Assembly (NCBI RefSeq): GCF_023515955.1
Contig: NZ_CP097322.1
Coordinates: 2,172,001-2,236,000, forward strand
Length of the DNA: 64,000 nucleotides
Direction: 5' to 3'
Origin: Streptomyces sp. RerS4
GTDB taxonomy: Bacteria; Actinomycetota; Actinomycetes; Streptomycetales; Streptomycetaceae
Shown here: positions 42,346-50,654 of the stretch, in pieces
How positions within the stretch are numbered: the stretch's first letter is position 1
Layout of the letters: every line of letters starts with the position of its first letter
The notes under the pieces: model-generated
Database searches by the model: none
Told to the model about the DNA's origin: nothing
Seen by the model: the letters and a program-made list of their open reading frames with translations, nothing else
Position numbers and translations under genes: made by a program

Positions 42346-42813
42346 GTGGACAACAGGCAAGCAATCGGATCCTGGCTCTCCGGCCCCCGCGCGGCAGCCG
42401 AGGAGATGGGCGTCGACTTCGGGTACCCGGGCCAGCGGCTCGGTCTGCCCCGGTCGGGGCCCGGCTCCGTGGCCCGCTTCGGGCGCCGGCTCGGCGCCGT
42501 CGCCATCGACTGGATCGGCTGCCAGCTGATCGCATACGGACTGATCACGGGCGGCGACCTGGCCGCCGCGGGCAACTGGACGCTGGGCCTCTTCCTGGCC
42601 CTGACCCTGCTGACCGTGAGCACCGTGGGCTTCACCCCCGGCAAGCGGATCGTCGGCCTCCGGGTGGTCGGGCAGGACGGCGGCCGCCTCGGCGTCCCGC
42701 GCGTGCTGCTCCGTACGGCGCTGCTGGCCCTGGTGATCCCGGCCCTGATCTGGGACCGCGACGGCCGCGGCCTGCACGACCGGCTCGCGGGCGCGGTCCA
42801 GGTCCGGATCTAG
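42346..42813 (+). CDS. RDD-family membrane protein
   Basis: This 155-residue protein begins at GTG and has three hydrophobic segments (AVAIDWIGCQLIAYGLI, LGLFLALTLLTVSTVG and TALLALVIPALIW). The RDD signature residues are in RFGRRLGAVAIDWI and in the C-terminal DRLAGAVQVRI, where LHDRLAG is typical. RDD proteins are small polytopic membrane proteins of uncertain, possibly transport, function. In M. tuberculosis an RDD gene also lies between glnA1 and the DUF4191 gene, so the placement is ancient. It is divergent from glnA with 184 bp between, containing the GlnR operator, and may be affected by it. Confidence 0.88.
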   Translation: MDNRQAIGSWLSGPRAAAEEMGVDFGYPGQRLGLPRSGPGSVARFGRRLGAVAIDWIGCQLIAYGLITGGDLAAAGNWTLGLFLALTLLTVSTVGFTPGKRIVGLRVVGQDGGRLGVPRVLLRTALLALVIPALIWDRDGRGLHDRLAGAVQVRI

Positions 42814-42831
42814 ACACACAGATCCAGACGG

Positions 42832-42883
42832 ACACACAGGGGCGCCCCCGAAGCCATCCGGCTTCGGGGGCGCCCCTGTGTGT
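42832..42883. terminator. Very strong 24-bp bidirectional terminator hairpin
   Basis: Arms 42832-42855 and 42860-42883 pair perfectly over 24 bp around a 4-nt loop, between the convergent RDD and DUF4191 genes. It is among the longest perfect stems in the window. Confidence 0.9.
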
Positions 42884-42903
42884 ATACGGCTGTGTGTATA
42901 CGG
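42876..42903. repeat. Exact tandem duplication of 14 bp
   Basis: CTGTGTGTATACGG occurs twice head to tail (42876-42889 and 42890-42903), overlapping the end of the terminator stem and ending 2 bp before the DUF4191 stop codon. Confidence 0.85.
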
Positions 42904-42905
42904 AG

Positions 42906-43604
42906 TCAGCGCATCTTTCCGCCGCGCGGCATGCGCGCGCCCTTCGGCATGGGGCCCTTTGGCACCGGCATATTGCTCATGAGGTCCCCCATGGCCCGGA
43001 GCTTGTCGTTGGCCTGGGTGATCTGGGGGCCCGACAGGACGCGCGGGAGCTTCAGCAGCGTCGTACGGACCTTCTTGAGCGGGACCTCGCCCTCGCCGGT
43101 GCCCACGATGAAGTCGTGGACCGGCACGTCGGGCATGATGCGGGCCAGCTTCTTCTTCTCGGCCGCCAGGAGGGTCTTGACCCGGTTCGGGTTGCCCTCC
43201 GCGATGAGGACGACGCCCGCCTTGCCGACGGCACGGTGGACGATGTCCTGGTTCCGGTTCATCGCGACGGCCGGGGTGGTGGTCCAGCCCCGCCCCACGT
43301 TGTCCAGTACGGCCGCGGCCGCGCCCGGCTGTCCCTCCATCTGCCCGAAGGCAGCCCGCTCGGCCCGACGTCCGAAGACGATCGCCATCGCGAGGAACGC
43401 CACCAGGAAGCCCAGGATGCCCAGGTAGACCGGGTGGCCGATCAGGAAGCCGATCGCAAGGAAGACACCGAAGGTGACGATTCCCAGGCCCGCGACGATC
43501 AGACCGACCTTCGGGTCGGCCTTGCGCGTCATCTTGTACGTCAGGGCGATCTGCTTCATTCGCCCGGGGTTCGCAGCAGTCTCTGCGTTTGACTTCCTCG
43601 CCAT
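42906..43604 (-). CDS. DUF4191 membrane protein
   Basis: The 232-residue protein has a basic N terminus (KSNAETAANPGRMKQI), two adjacent membrane segments (residues about 27-75: VGLIVAGLGIVTFGVFLAIGF and VYLGILGFLVAFLAMAIVF), then a cytoplasmic domain with AVLDNVGRGWTTTPAVAMNRNQDIVHRAVGKAGVVL-like sequence. The tail is Met/Pro/Lys-rich (MPVPKGPMPKGARMPRGGKMR). This is the DUF4191 family, conserved near lipA, lipB and glnA in actinobacteria including M. tuberculosis (Rv2219). A YcfA- or nuclease-like role has not been shown. Only 9 bp separate it from the small upstream gene, so the two are co-transcribed. Confidence 0.88.
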   Translation of the reverse strand: MARKSNAETAANPGRMKQIALTYKMTRKADPKVGLIVAGLGIVTFGVFLAIGFLIGHPVYLGILGFLVAFLAMAIVFGRRAERAAFGQMEGQPGAAAAVLDNVGRGWTTTPAVAMNRNQDIVHRAVGKAGVVLIAEGNPNRVKTLLAAEKKKLARIMPDVPVHDFIVGTGEGEVPLKKVRTTLLKLPRVLSGPQITQANDKLRAMGDLMSNMPVPKGPMPKGARMPRGGKMR

Positions 43605-43613
43605 AGGGCGAGT

Positions 43614-43811
43614 TTACGTGGCCTGCGGGGTACGGGTCGCCGCGGCCTCGAGTACGTGCTCGGTTTCGACCCGGTCCTTGGCCCTGCGACGGTCCTCCAG
43701 GACCGCCGTCCAGGCGTTGCGCCGGGCGCCGCTCATGAGCAGCGACTCGATGCCGCGGAAGGCTTCGGTGAAGGACGGGATGGCGATGGCGCGGACGGGC
43801 GCGGCCTGCAT
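43614..43811 (-). CDS. Small SCO2195-like protein, putative GlnR-regulated
   Basis: This 65-residue basic protein begins MQAAPVRAIAIPSFTEAF and has a GAGAGAGG-type ribosome site 8 nt upstream. It matches, from memory, the short SCO2195 family of Streptomyces, which is described as GlnR-regulated. It has an Arg-rich middle (SGARRNAWTAVLEDRRRAKDRVE) and is predicted helical, without membrane segment or signal. It sits between lipA and the DUF4191 gene. A candidate GlnR half-operator lies 70 bp upstream. The 339 bp between its start and lipA hold that site, a hairpin and otherwise nothing recognised. Molecular function unknown. Confidence 0.7.
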   Translation of the reverse strand: MQAAPVRAIAIPSFTEAFRGIESLLMSGARRNAWTAVLEDRRRAKDRVETEHVLEAAATRTPQAT

Positions 43812-43881
43812 GATGTCGATCCCTCTCTCGGAACTCGCATCGGAATGTGAGCGGTGCGTGGACCCAGCGTCACTGACAGGT

Positions 43882-43897
43882 GTTACCAGGGCGTGAC
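43882..43897 (-). promoter_or_regulatory. Candidate GlnR box upstream of the SCO2195-like gene
   Basis: On the minus strand GTCAC, 6 nt, GTAAC fits one a-b pair of the GlnR consensus, with a looser TTGAC at the same phase upstream and CAGTG downstream. It is weaker than the boxes at glnA and glnII. Confidence 0.5.
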
Positions 43898-43933
43898 CGG
43901 TCGGTCAACTGTGATCGACGTGTTCCACACAAT

Positions 43934-43980
43934 GGCGCGGCCCGCCAGGCTCTTCCTCGAATGAGCCTAGGGGCCGCGCC
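43934..43980. terminator. Imperfect hairpin downstream of lipA
   Basis: GGCGCGGCCCGCCAGGCTC (43934-43952) pairs imperfectly with GAGCCTAGGGGCCGCGCC (43963-43980). It lies in the gap between the lipA stop and the next gene and could stop lipBA transcription. Confidence 0.5.
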
Positions 43981-44150
43981 ACTACCGGGTTACCCCCCGG
44001 TAAGGTTTTGTGCGTGAGTTCACACAGTCCGCCGCGTAGCGCGCGTCACACGCTCGCGACTCCGCCGCGCTTCCCGTGTCGTCGGTCGAGCTCCGCCTCG
44101 CCACCGCTCCGGCCGCGTGCCCACCCTCGTACCTCGGGCGGGCCCGCAAC

Positions 44151-45104
44151 CTACGCTACGGCTCCGCCGCGCTTCTCCATCGCCTGGGTGTAGAGGCGCC
44201 CGGCGCGGTAGGAGGACCGGACCAGCGGGCCGGACATCACGCCGGAGAAGCCGATCTCCTCGGCCTCCTTCGCCAGCTCGACGAACTCGGCCGGCTTCAC
44301 CCAGCGCTCGACGGGGTGGTGGCGCGGCGAGGGACGCAGGTACTGGGTGATCGTGATGAGTTCGCAACCCGCCGCGTGCAGGTCGCGCAGCGCCTCGCTG
44401 ACCTCCTCGCGCTCCTCGCCCATGCCGAGGATCAGGTTCGACTTCGTCACGAGGCCGTACTCGCGCGCCTTGGTGATCACGTCGAGGGAGCGCTCGTAGC
44501 GGAAGCCGGGGCGGATGCGCTTGAAGATCCGGGGCACGGTCTCGACGTTGTGCGCGAAGACCTCGGGGCGGGAGGCGAAGACCTCTTCCAGCAGCTCCGG
44601 GACCGCGTTGAAGTCGGGGGCCAGCAGCTCGACCTTGGTGTGGCCGCCCTCGCGGCCCGCCGTTTGCTCGTGGATCTGGCGCACGGTCTCCGCGTAGAGC
44701 CAGGCGCCACCGTCGGCCAGGTCGTCGCGGGCGACGCCGGTGATCGTTGCGTAGTTGAGGTCCATGGTCACCACGGACTCGCCGACACGGCGCGGCTCGT
44801 CGCGGTCCAGGGCCTCGGGCTTGCCGGTGTCGATCTGGCAGAAGTCACAGCGCCGGGTGCACTGGTCGCCACCGATGAGGAAGGTGGCCTCGCGGTCCTC
44901 CCAGCATTCGTAGATGTTGGGACATCCGGCTTCCTGGCACACCGTGTGCAGTCCTTCGCCCTTCACCAGGGCCTGCATCTTCGTGTACTCGGGACCCATC
45001 TTCGCCCGGGTCTTGATCCACTCGGGCTTGCGCTCGATGGGGGTCTGGCTGTTACGGACCTCCAGGCGCAGCATCTTGCGTCCGTCGGGTGCGACTGCGG
45101 ACAC
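44151..45104 (-). CDS. lipA: Lipoyl synthase (radical SAM) LipA
   Basis: LipA inserts two sulfurs into octanoyl-protein to form lipoate. The 317-residue protein carries both cluster motifs. The auxiliary cluster has C56, C61 and C67 ([15 protein letters not shown]), and the radical-SAM cluster has C82, C86 and C89 ([10 protein letters not shown]). The family C-terminal serine ligand is in the RSSYRAG region. GTG 45104 has AGGGAG 7 nt upstream. lipB precedes it by 110 bp on the same strand. The target proteins are the lipoyl domains of the E2 encoded at 32.6 kb. Cluster supply probably involves ErpA. Confidence 0.97.
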   Translation of the reverse strand: MSAVAPDGRKMLRLEVRNSQTPIERKPEWIKTRAKMGPEYTKMQALVKGEGLHTVCQEAGCPNIYECWEDREATFLIGGDQCTRRCDFCQIDTGKPEALDRDEPRRVGESVVTMDLNYATITGVARDDLADGGAWLYAETVRQIHEQTAGREGGHTKVELLAPDFNAVPELLEEVFASRPEVFAHNVETVPRIFKRIRPGFRYERSLDVITKAREYGLVTKSNLILGMGEEREEVSEALRDLHAAGCELITITQYLRPSPRHHPVERWVKPAEFVELAKEAEEIGFSGVMSGPLVRSSYRAGRLYTQAMEKRGGAVA

Positions 45105-45214
45105 GACCGGCTCCCTGTGACTTCGATTCTTCGGCGCCCACCAGGGTACGCCCGTAATTTCGTACGCTCTTACGTCGGGCAACCCGGGGGTCGCCGGACG
45201 CATTCCCCGCCCGG

Positions 45215-46012
45215 TTACCCGGCGGCCGGCTCGATCTCGCGCGGCCGCAGCTCTGCGTTCTCCAGTACGTCCTTCAGGTGGCGCTCCACCACCGGCAGCA
45301 GCTCGGCGATGGTGACCTCGCGGCCGAGCTCGTAGGAGAGCGAGGTCACACCGGCGTCGCGGATGCCGCACGGGACGATGCGGTCGAACCAGGTGTTGTC
45401 CGGGTTCACGTTGATCGAGAAGCCGTGCATCGTGACGCCCTTGGCGACCCGGATGCCGATCGCGGCCAGCTTGCGGTCCTCGCGGCGCTGGCCGGCGTTG
45501 GACGGGGCGTACTCGGGACCGTTGAGGCGGGCGTCGAACTCGTCGTCGTGCAGCCGCGGGTCGAAGTCCAGGGAGAGCCCACCGAGCTTCGGGCGCTCCT
45601 CGACCGGGTCGCCGAGCACCCAGACCCCCGAGCGGCCCTCGACCCGGGTGGTCGCCACGCCGAAGTCGGCGGCGGTGCGGATCAGGGCCTCTTCGAGGCG
45701 CCGCACGTGGGCGACGACGTCGACCGGGCGGGGCAGCTTCATGATCGGGTAGCCGACGAGCTGGCCCGGCCCGTGCCAGGTGATCTTGCCGCCCCGGTCC
45801 ACGTCGATGACGGGGGTGCCGTCGAGCGGGCGCTCGCTCGGGTCGGTGCGCCGGCCGGCCGTGTAGACGGGCAGGTGCTCCACGAGGAGGCAGGTGTCAT
45901 CGATCTCGTCGGCGAAGCGGGCGGCGTGCACGCGCCGCTGCTCCTCCCAGGCCTCGGTGTACTCGACGGATTCCGGCCCGAAGCCCAGATGGACAAACCG
46001 AAGCTCAGTCAC
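45215..46012 (-). CDS. lipB: Octanoyl-[acyl-carrier-protein]:protein N-octanoyltransferase LipB
   Basis: LipB moves octanoate from ACP to the lipoyl-domain lysine, the step before LipA. The 265-residue protein has the family blocks [26 protein letters not shown] and [22 protein letters not shown] with catalytic K191, and the catalytic C215 in [15 protein letters not shown] 46012 has GGAGG 7 nt upstream. lipA follows after 110 bp; the pair is likely one transcription unit. The C-terminal extension after [10 protein letters not shown] is short and not conserved. Confidence 0.96.
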   Translation of the reverse strand: MTELRFVHLGFGPESVEYTEAWEEQRRVHAARFADEIDDTCLLVEHLPVYTAGRRTDPSERPLDGTPVIDVDRGGKITWHGPGQLVGYPIMKLPRPVDVVAHVRRLEEALIRTAADFGVATTRVEGRSGVWVLGDPVEERPKLGGLSLDFDPRLHDDEFDARLNGPEYAPSNAGQRREDRKLAAIGIRVAKGVTMHGFSINVNPDNTWFDRIVPCGIRDAGVTSLSYELGREVTIAELLPVVERHLKDVLENAELRPREIEPAAG

Positions 46013-46102
46013 CGCAGCGCCTCCTCGTTGAACCTGCTGTGTGGAACCTGCTGTGTGCACGTATCGCACTCGGCAAGGGTACGGCGACCCCGGCGCGAGC
46101 CG

Positions 46103-46402
46103 TCAGGCCCCTCCGTCGGCGCCTTCCGCCGGGCCCTGCGGGGGCGGGCTCGGCCACTGTCGGGGGCGCCTGCGGCCCTGGGGCGGCCGGTCCGGGTCCT
46201 CGTCGGCACGGGGCAGCCGGCGGTGGCCCTCCGAGTGGTCGTTGACCCAGCCGCACACCCCGCACGCGTAGCGCCCGTCCAGACCCGCGATGTACGTCCC
46301 GCACCGCCGGCACTCGGCCTCGGTCAGCTCGGGCGCGGGCAACGGCGCCGTGGATTCTGCGTACGCGTCGGGGAGGTGCGCCCCCTGGGGTCGGCGGGTC
46401 AT
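46103..46402 (-). CDS. Small zinc-ribbon-like protein (99 aa)
   Basis: The protein has CRRCG at the start and CGVCG about 15 residues later, a treble-clef or zinc-ribbon arrangement of two Cys-x-x-Cys pairs around GTYIAGLDGRYA. The rest is Pro/Arg-rich and probably disordered, and the C terminus is Gly/Ala-rich (GPAEGADGGA). No export signal is present. No strong ribosome site is seen before ATG 46402. It is upstream of lipB on the same strand, with 91 bp to the lipB start, and could be co-transcribed. Role unknown. Zinc binding is inferred from the cysteine spacing. Confidence 0.65.
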   Translation of the reverse strand: MTRRPQGAHLPDAYAESTAPLPAPELTEAECRRCGTYIAGLDGRYACGVCGWVNDHSEGHRRLPRADEDPDRPPQGRRRPRQWPSPPPQGPAEGADGGA

Positions 46403-46511
46403 GGCCCGCAGCGTACGTGGACGCCTTGGGTCGACCCGTAAAGGGTCCTCCCCGATCCGCACACATCCGAGTGAGCGAGCCCCTGTCCTCCCCCGAGAGC
46501 GCCGCAAGCTG

Positions 46512-47468
46512 CTAGAGGGTGTCCGGCCGGCCCGCGACGGGGGTGGCCCGGGGAACGGTGGTGAACCAGGTGTAGACGGGGGCGAGGGTCGGGGAGACGG
46601 GCCATCCGTTGATCGTCGCCAGGAGCCGCCAGTAGCGCTCGGCAAGCGGGGCGGCCGTCATCCCCAGGCGGGCGAGGAGCCAGCGGCGCAGATCGCCGCC
46701 GGCGGCCCCCGCGAACGCGTGACCGTAGAGGCCTCCCAGCGCGTCGGCGGGGCGCGCGCCCGGCTCGGGGGCGGGGAGGACGCCGGCGGCCACGGCCTCG
46801 TCGATCCGTTCGCGCATCGCCCGGTCGATGCCGTCGTGCAAGGCCCCGACGTCCTGCCGGGAGGGCTCCCGCGCCTGTTCCTCGGCCATGCGACGTACGG
46901 CGGTGCGGAAGTCCGCGTTCCGGCAGAGTTCGGCGAGTTCCACCCAGGCCTCGATCTGTTCGGGTGCGGGATCGTCGGGCAGCTCGGGCACGGCGGACCG
47001 CATCAGGGCCACGAACTCCGGGTTGTCGTCGAGGCCGGTGAAGGTCTCGTCGACGAAGTCCGCGACCAGTCGGCGTTGTTCGCCCCGGGAAAGGTGGGCG
47101 AGTCGGTGCATGAGGTCCATCTCCTTGGTGGTGGCACGGCCGTTGGCGACTGCCCGCAGGACTGCCCGGCGCAGGCGGAGCGTGTGGATCCGTACGTCCA
47201 GGGCGTCGGCATGTGCCTCCGCGACGTCCCGGACGGACGCCTCCCGGTCCAACACCCGGCGCACGGTCGCCAGGTCGAGGCCGAGATCGCGCAGTGTGCG
47301 GGCCAGGTCCAGGCGGGCGAGGGCGTCGGCGTCGTAGAGCCGGTAGCCCGCCGGGGTCCGGTCGGTCGGGGGGACGATGCCCTGGTCGGAGTAGTACCGG
47401 ATGGTCTTCACCGGCAGGCCGGTCCGGCGGGATAGCTCTCCGATGGAATAGAGCGTGTCGCTGTCCAT
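46512..47468 (-). CDS. MerR-family regulator with a long C-terminal effector domain
   Basis: The 318-residue protein has the MerR winged helix at the N terminus (YSIGELSRRTGLPVKTIRYYSDQGIVPP and GYRLYDADALARLDLARTLRDLG) and the dimerisation helix to about residue 110. A 200-residue C-terminal domain, mostly helical, follows; it is rich in acidic residues and ends VYTWFTTVPRATPVAG. Its ligand is not known. A perfect 19-bp palindrome lies between -35 and -10 boxes directly upstream, so it very probably activates its own promoter. The start point falls on the ATG, giving a leaderless message. No adjacent efflux or enzyme gene identifies its stimulus. Confidence 0.92.
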   Translation of the reverse strand: MDSDTLYSIGELSRRTGLPVKTIRYYSDQGIVPPTDRTPAGYRLYDADALARLDLARTLRDLGLDLATVRRVLDREASVRDVAEAHADALDVRIHTLRLRRAVLRAVANGRATTKEMDLMHRLAHLSRGEQRRLVADFVDETFTGLDDNPEFVALMRSAVPELPDDPAPEQIEAWVELAELCRNADFRTAVRRMAEEQAREPSRQDVGALHDGIDRAMRERIDEAVAAGVLPAPEPGARPADALGGLYGHAFAGAAGGDLRRWLLARLGMTAAPLAERYWRLLATINGWPVSPTLAPVYTWFTTVPRATPVAGRPDTL

Positions 47469-47474
47469 GCCCCC

Positions 47475-47505
47475 AGCCTGGTGTCTCCCCCTGGGGGAGA
47501 CTCAA
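47475..47505 (-). promoter_or_regulatory. MerR-type promoter and operator
   Basis: On the minus strand TTGAGT (47500-47505), a 19-nt spacer and CAGGCT (47475-47480). The spacer holds GTCTCCCCC-GGGGGAGAC (47483-47501), a perfect 9-bp inverted repeat with a 1-bp centre. The overlong 19-nt spacing is the MerR hallmark. Confidence 0.85.
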
Positions 47506-47711
47506 CCGGGCGCCGGGGCCACGTCAGGCGCGGTCATATTGACTGCTTGGCTCCTTCCTTGTCATGGCGATTTGTCCACCCCGAGGTTGGTTCTGCACAC
47601 GATCGGATGAATGTGGGGCAGACAGGACGGTGCGGGCGAAGTTCGCCGCTACATTCGCGCCGTTCACAGGGCCGGGACTCCGGTCCGTCACGTCAGGAAA
47701 CCGTGGAGCCG

Positions 47712-49148
47712 ATGACGGAACGACCTGCCCAGCGTGTCCCCAACCGGCAGCTCGCGGCGCTGATCGCCGAGGCCGGGTTCTCCAACGCCGGGCTCGCCCG
47801 CCGCGTCGACCAGCTCGGCCTGGAGCACGGTCTCGATCTGCGGTACGACAAGACCTCCGTGACCCGGTGGCTGCGCGGCCAGCAGCCCCGCGGCACCACC
47901 CCCGCGCTGATCGCGGAGGTCTTCACCCGACGCCTCGGCCGCCGGCTGTCCGCCCAGGACCTGGGCCTGGACGCGTGCGCGCCCGTCTACGCCGGACTGG
48001 AGTTCGCGGCCACCCCCGAGGAGGCCGTCGACATCGCGAGCGGCCTGTGGCGCAAGGACTCCGGGTCGCACGCCGAGCTGCGCAAGATCGCCTTCACCCC
48101 GGCCGGGCTGGTGGTCCCCAGCCGGGACTGGCTCATCGGGCGGGCCGACGAACGCGTGGGGCGCGGCGCCGACGCCGCCGCCCGGGTGCCGGCGCAGGGC
48201 CGCACCACCGTCCCGCGCCAGCGCCAGATCGACCGGGGCCCCGGGCAGCGGGTGACCAGCGGGGACATCGCGGCGCTGCGGTCCGTGAGCGAGCTGTTCC
48301 GCACCCTCGACCACACCTACGGCGGCGGCCACGCCCGCCAGGCCCTCGTGCGCTACCTGGAGCACGAGGCCGAGCCGATGCTGCGCGGCACGTACGGGGA
48401 GACCACCGGGCGGCGGCTGTTCGCCGCCGCCGCCGACCTGACCCGGCTCGCGGGCTGGACCTCGTACGACATCGCCGCCCACGGGCTCGCCCAGCGGTAC
48501 TTCGTGCAGGCGCTGCGGCTCGCCCAGGCCGCCGGGGACCGGGCCTACGGCTCGTACGTGCTGATCACGATGAGCCGTCAGGCGGTGTACCTCGGGCACG
48601 GCCGGGAGGCCGTCCAGCTGGCCCGGGTCGCCCAGCAGGGCGTCGGTTCCGGTCCGCCGCCGGTGGTGCAGGCGCTGCTGCACGCCTCCGAGGCGCGCGG
48701 GCACGCGGTGCTGGGCGAGGTCCGGGCGGCGACGGCCTGCCTGGTGCGGGCCGAGCGGGCGCTCGGCGCGGCCCGGCCGGGGGACGACGTACCGCACTGG
48801 GCCCGGCTGTTCGACGAAGGGCAGTTGGCGGACGAGTTCGGGCACTGCCACCGGGACCTCCAGCAGTACCGGGCCTCGGCGCAGCACGCGGAGCGGTCGT
48901 TGCAGTTGCGGGCGCCGGGGTTCGCGCGCTCGCGGCTGTTCTGCCGGGTGGTGTTGGCGACGGCGCGGCTGGGGCTGGGCGAGCTGGACCAGGCGTGCGC
49001 GCTGGGCGCGGAGGCGGCGCAGCAGGCGATGGAGATGCGATCGGTGCGGGCGGTGGAGTACGTACGGGACTTCGAGCGGCGGCTGGAGCCGTACCGCGAC
49101 GCGGCGGCGGTCCGCACGTACCGGGACCGCGTGGCCGCGCTGTCCTGA
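47712..49148 (+). CDS. Streptomyces regulatory protein with an N-terminal HTH-like region and TPR-like helices
   Basis: This 478-residue protein begins MTERPAQRVPNRQLAALIAEAGFSNAGLARRVDQL, which looks like an XRE-type helix-turn-helix (about residues 10-60, with SVTRWLRGQQPRG). A 150-residue middle region (VYAGLEFAATPEEAVDIASG) follows, then a C-terminal array of repeated helical pairs (ALLHASEARGHAVLGEV and CHRDLQQYRASAQHAERSL) consistent with tetratricopeptide repeats. I recognise it as one of a large Streptomyces family of putative transcriptional regulators, some of which affect development, but not as a named protein. GTG 47703, in frame and better placed after AGGA, may be the real start. 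The 243 bp to the divergent MerR gene hold both promoters. Confidence 0.8.
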   Translation: MTERPAQRVPNRQLAALIAEAGFSNAGLARRVDQLGLEHGLDLRYDKTSVTRWLRGQQPRGTTPALIAEVFTRRLGRRLSAQDLGLDACAPVYAGLEFAATPEEAVDIASGLWRKDSGSHAELRKIAFTPAGLVVPSRDWLIGRADERVGRGADAAARVPAQGRTTVPRQRQIDRGPGQRVTSGDIAALRSVSELFRTLDHTYGGGHARQALVRYLEHEAEPMLRGTYGETTGRRLFAAAADLTRLAGWTSYDIAAHGLAQRYFVQALRLAQAAGDRAYGSYVLITMSRQAVYLGHGREAVQLARVAQQGVGSGPPPVVQALLHASEARGHAVLGEVRAATACLVRAERALGAARPGDDVPHWARLFDEGQLADEFGHCHRDLQQYRASAQHAERSLQLRAPGFARSRLFCRVVLATARLGLGELDQACALGAEAAQQAMEMRSVRAVEYVRDFERRLEPYRDAAAVRTYRDRVAALS

Positions 49149-49174
49149 GCCGCCTCGGGGTGGTCGGGACCCGG

Positions 49175-49199
49175 CCCACCGGGACCGGGTCCCGGTGGG
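49175..49199. terminator. Compact bidirectional terminator
   Basis: CCCACCGGGAC (49175-49185) pairs with GTCCCGGTGGG (49189-49199) around a 3-nt loop and abuts the stop codon of the convergent oxidoreductase gene. Confidence 0.8.
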
Positions 49200-50486
49200 T
49201 CAGGCCGCCGCCGGGACGGCGGGGCGGGAGTGGGTGGGGACCGGGATGCCGAAGTCGCGCAGGAGGGCGCCGGCGGCCCGGCGGGCGGAGTGCAGGGCGC
49301 CCTGGACGGTGTTGGAGTCGCGGTGGTCGCCGCAGACGTAGAGCCCGGCCAGCACGCGGACCGGGCGCCGCAGGTCGTGCGGCGGGGGCATGGCGGGGAC
49401 GGCCTCCGGGGTGTGGTGGACGGCCAGCAGGTCCCAGTCCCGGGTCGAGGTCTCGTAGAGCCGGGCCAGGCGGGCCGCGACGGTCCGGGTGGGCGGGGGC
49501 GGGCCGTGGACGGTGGTGGTGACCAGGCCGCGGCCGGCCGGGGCCCGGGTGGGGTCGACGGCGCTCATGACGGTGGTGTGGGCGACGGGCCACTTCGGGT
49601 CGGCGTCCAGGAGCAGCGAGCCGTCCCAGGGCAGGGGCGCCGGCGTCGCGTGGTGGATGACCGTGACCTCGTGGAAGGCGGGTACCCGCAGGCCGGGCAG
49701 CAGGTCGGCGGCGGCGCGGGCGCCGGTGGCGAGCACGACGGAGCGGCAGGCGAAGTCGCCGTGCTCCTCGGTGGTGACGAGGTGGGTGGACACGGAGCGG
49801 ACCCGGACTCCGGTGCGGATCGTGCCCGCCGGCAGCCCGGCCGCGAGCAGGTCGGGCAGGACGCGGGCGCCGCCTTCGGGGACGGCGAGCCGGCCGCGCG
49901 CGAAGGTGCGCAGCGCGAGGTCGGCGACGCGGCTGGAGGTGGTGAGCTCCGGGTCGCGCAGCAGGGCGGAGAGCAGGGGCCGCAGGATCCCGTTGACGGT
50001 ACGGGGCGGCAGGCCGCGGGTGCGCAGGGCGGCGTGGGCGGTGCGTTCGGGCCGGGCGAGCACCCGGTCCGGGGGCAGGGCGGCGAGCCGCGCGAGGGCG
50101 GCGCTGAGGCGGGCCTGGTCGAGGGAGCCGCTGGCCAGGGCGCGGGCGGGGGTGAGGGCCCCGGCCCGCTGCTGCCTGCCGTCGGCGCCGGCCACCAGGA
50201 CGCCGGGTGCGAAGGGGCGCAGGACCAGCCCCTCCAGGCCCGGGGTGCGGGCGGGTTCGGTGTACGAGGTGTTCAGGAGCTGGCCGACCCGGTCGAGGTG
50301 GAAGCCGTCCACCGACGCGGTGGCCATCCGGCCGCCGGGATCGGCGGCGGTCTCCAGGACGCTGACCGTGACCCCCGCCGCGATCAGGTGGTGTGCGGCC
50401 GCGAGTCCTGAGACTCCGGCTCCGACGATGACGACGTCCGCACGGTGTGCGGCGTGGTGTACGGCGCGGTGTGTGCTGCTGAGCAC
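49200..50486 (-). CDS. FAD-dependent amine-oxidase-type oxidoreductase
   Basis: The 428-residue flavoprotein has the N-terminal dinucleotide-binding motif VVIVGAGVSGLAAAHHL followed by LETAADPGGRMAT, the amine oxidase/phytoene desaturase style pairing. A second FAD-contact segment occurs near the C terminus (VCGDHRDSNTVQGALHSARRAA). The middle contains LPDLLAAGLPAGTIRTGVRV, typical of the family. It has no export signal. The substrate could be an amine, a carotenoid-like polyene or another hydride donor. GTG 50486 follows GGGGAGGGG by 6 nt. The next gene on the strand is 168 bp upstream, so it may or may not share a transcript. Confidence 0.9.
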   Translation of the reverse strand: MLSSTHRAVHHAAHRADVVIVGAGVSGLAAAHHLIAAGVTVSVLETAADPGGRMATASVDGFHLDRVGQLLNTSYTEPARTPGLEGLVLRPFAPGVLVAGADGRQQRAGALTPARALASGSLDQARLSAALARLAALPPDRVLARPERTAHAALRTRGLPPRTVNGILRPLLSALLRDPELTTSSRVADLALRTFARGRLAVPEGGARVLPDLLAAGLPAGTIRTGVRVRSVSTHLVTTEEHGDFACRSVVLATGARAAADLLPGLRVPAFHEVTVIHHATPAPLPWDGSLLLDADPKWPVAHTTVMSAVDPTRAPAGRGLVTTTVHGPPPPTRTVAARLARLYETSTRDWDLLAVHHTPEAVPAMPPPHDLRRPVRVLAGLYVCGDHRDSNTVQGALHSARRAAGALLRDFGIPVPTHSRPAVPAAA

Positions 50487-50654
50487 GTGCCCCTCCCCGA
50501 GGTCGGCGCGGCTGTGTGGGGATCCTCCTTCCCCCAACGGGCTCCAGGAGAACCCGAGTCCGGCCGGGTATTACGCACAACTCCGGTCGCATGACGGTCG
50601 CATCCGGGTCACGAACGGTCGCACGTGGTCAGTCGGTGCGCCTGACCGACCGAC

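Noticed and set aside
44008..44193. A 61-codon plus-strand frame overlapping the end of lipA
   Set aside because: Ser/Pro/Arg-rich, overlaps the lipA C terminus in antisense, and has no ribosome site.
48565..50592. A 675-codon minus-strand frame over the TPR regulator and oxidoreductase genes
   Set aside because: Arg/Pro/Ala-rich shadow without motifs; the FAD gene in another frame is clearly real.
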